Shown here one piece after another: positions 6,284 to 6,386 of a stretch of 6,386 nt of DNA. Under the pieces are notes generated by a model. That model saw only the letters and a list, made by a program, of their open reading frames with translations, was not told where the DNA came from and did no database searches. Positions within the stretch are counted from its first letter, which is position 1, and every line of letters starts with the position of its first letter. Where the stretch lies: contig JAFVWD010000380.1 of NCBI GenBank assembly GCA_017501865.1, forward strand, positions 1-6,386. Direction: 5' to 3'. This DNA is from Clostridia bacterium. GTDB taxonomy: Bacteria; Bacillota; Clostridia; Oscillospirales; Acutalibacteraceae. The translations under genes were made by a program, and so were the position numbers.

Positions 6284-6310
6284 CAAAAGCCGATTCTATC
6301 GGCTTTTTGC
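6283..6310 (+). terminator. Intrinsic terminator of the operon
   Basis: An A-tract (6285-6288) and GCCGAT (6289-6294) pair across the loop TCT with ATCGGC (6298-6303), followed by five T's (6304-6308). The outer GC bases extend the pairing with one bulge. The A-tract makes it potentially bidirectional. It lies about 90 bases after the nfo stop codon and is the only terminator-like structure I see in the window. Confidence 0.8.
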
Positions 6311-6340
6311 AAAATTGTTTTTCACAAATACAATTTTGCA
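6308..6340. repeat. Inverted repeat, hairpin 3 of the 3' cluster
   Basis: The 11-base arm TGCAAAATTGT (6308-6318) is the exact reverse complement of 6330-6340, with an 11-base loop. It overlaps the T-tract end of the terminator, so in RNA the two hairpins compete slightly for 6308-6310. Confidence 0.65.
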
Positions 6341-6366
6341 TTACAGTCATTGAAAGGATTACAGTC
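6340..6366 (+). repeat. Direct repeat pair ATTACAGTC, right copy of the dispersed repeat core
   Basis: ATTACAGTC occurs at 6340-6348 and again at 6358-6366, exactly 18 bases apart. The stretch between them (ATTGAAAGG) completes the core that recurs in inverted form at 1-18. Two units are far too few for a CRISPR array. Confidence 0.6.
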
Positions 6367-6386
6367 GAATTTTCAAAGAAAATTCG
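6366..6386. repeat. Palindrome at the window edge, hairpin 4
   Basis: CGAATTTT (6366-6373) and AAAATTCG (6379-6386) are exact reverse complements around a five-base loop. The right arm ends at the last base of the window, so the palindrome may continue beyond it. Confidence 0.6.

Larger units (their letters stand above)
133..6310 (+). other. Predicted six-gene operon transcript
   Basis: All six genes are on the + strand. Taking the ATG start of the DUF1015 gene, the gaps are 27, 12, 34, 33 and 15 bases. A promoter precedes the first gene and an intrinsic terminator follows the last. The gaps contain ribosome binding sites but no evident terminators, so co-transcription is the simplest reading. 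An extra internal promoter inside a coding region cannot be excluded by eye. Confidence 0.7.

Noticed and set aside
6340..6366. A CRISPR array start, from the direct repeats 18 bases apart
   Set aside because: The repeats are only nine bases long, there are just two, and the nine-base interval is too short for a spacer.

Overview
The window looks like a chromosomal segment of a low-GC Gram-positive bacterium, most likely an anaerobic, possibly gut-dwelling member of the Clostridia. The clues are AT-rich intergenic DNA, AGGAG-type ribosome binding sites, a sigma-A-like promoter, an intrinsic terminator with a T-tract, and a DUF1015 protein of the kind common in Clostridia. The taxon is inferred, not proven.

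Layout: positions 1-164 hold the edge of a palindromic repeat, an unusual set of inverted repeats and a promoter (-35 at 99-104, -10 at 121-126). Six genes follow on the + strand with gaps of only 12-34 bases, so they probably form one operon (165-6192). In order they encode a Gfo/Idh/MocA oxidoreductase (A), a 240-residue xylose-isomerase-like TIM barrel (B1), a 321-residue xylose-isomerase-like TIM barrel (B2), a second Gfo/Idh/MocA oxidoreductase (C), a DUF1015 protein and endonuclease IV (nfo). From 6193 to the end there is a promoter-like sequence, an intrinsic terminator and a run of hairpins and short direct repeats. These resemble a dispersed palindromic repeat, and an inverted copy of its core is at position 1.

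Main interpretation: the first four genes have the same enzyme-class composition as the oxidation-elimination-hydration-reduction route known from levoglucosan catabolism (LgdA, LgdB1, LgdB2, LgdC). They are also related to the gut C-glycoside deglycosylation enzymes (DgpA and DgpC type). In that scheme enzyme A oxidises the sugar 3-OH, one TIM barrel eliminates the aglycone, the other hydrates the resulting keto-glycal, and enzyme C reduces 3-keto-sugar back to the sugar. NAD would then be recycled inside the cassette. B2 carries sequence blocks that I associate with the 3-keto-glycoside lyase branch. The substrate cannot be read from the sequence. No transporter, regulator, glycoside hydrolase or DgpB-like small subunit is present in the window.

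The last two genes do not obviously belong to sugar metabolism. DUF1015 has no established function, and Nfo is an apparently intact AP endonuclease with all nine metal ligands. Nfo shares its superfamily fold with B1 and B2.
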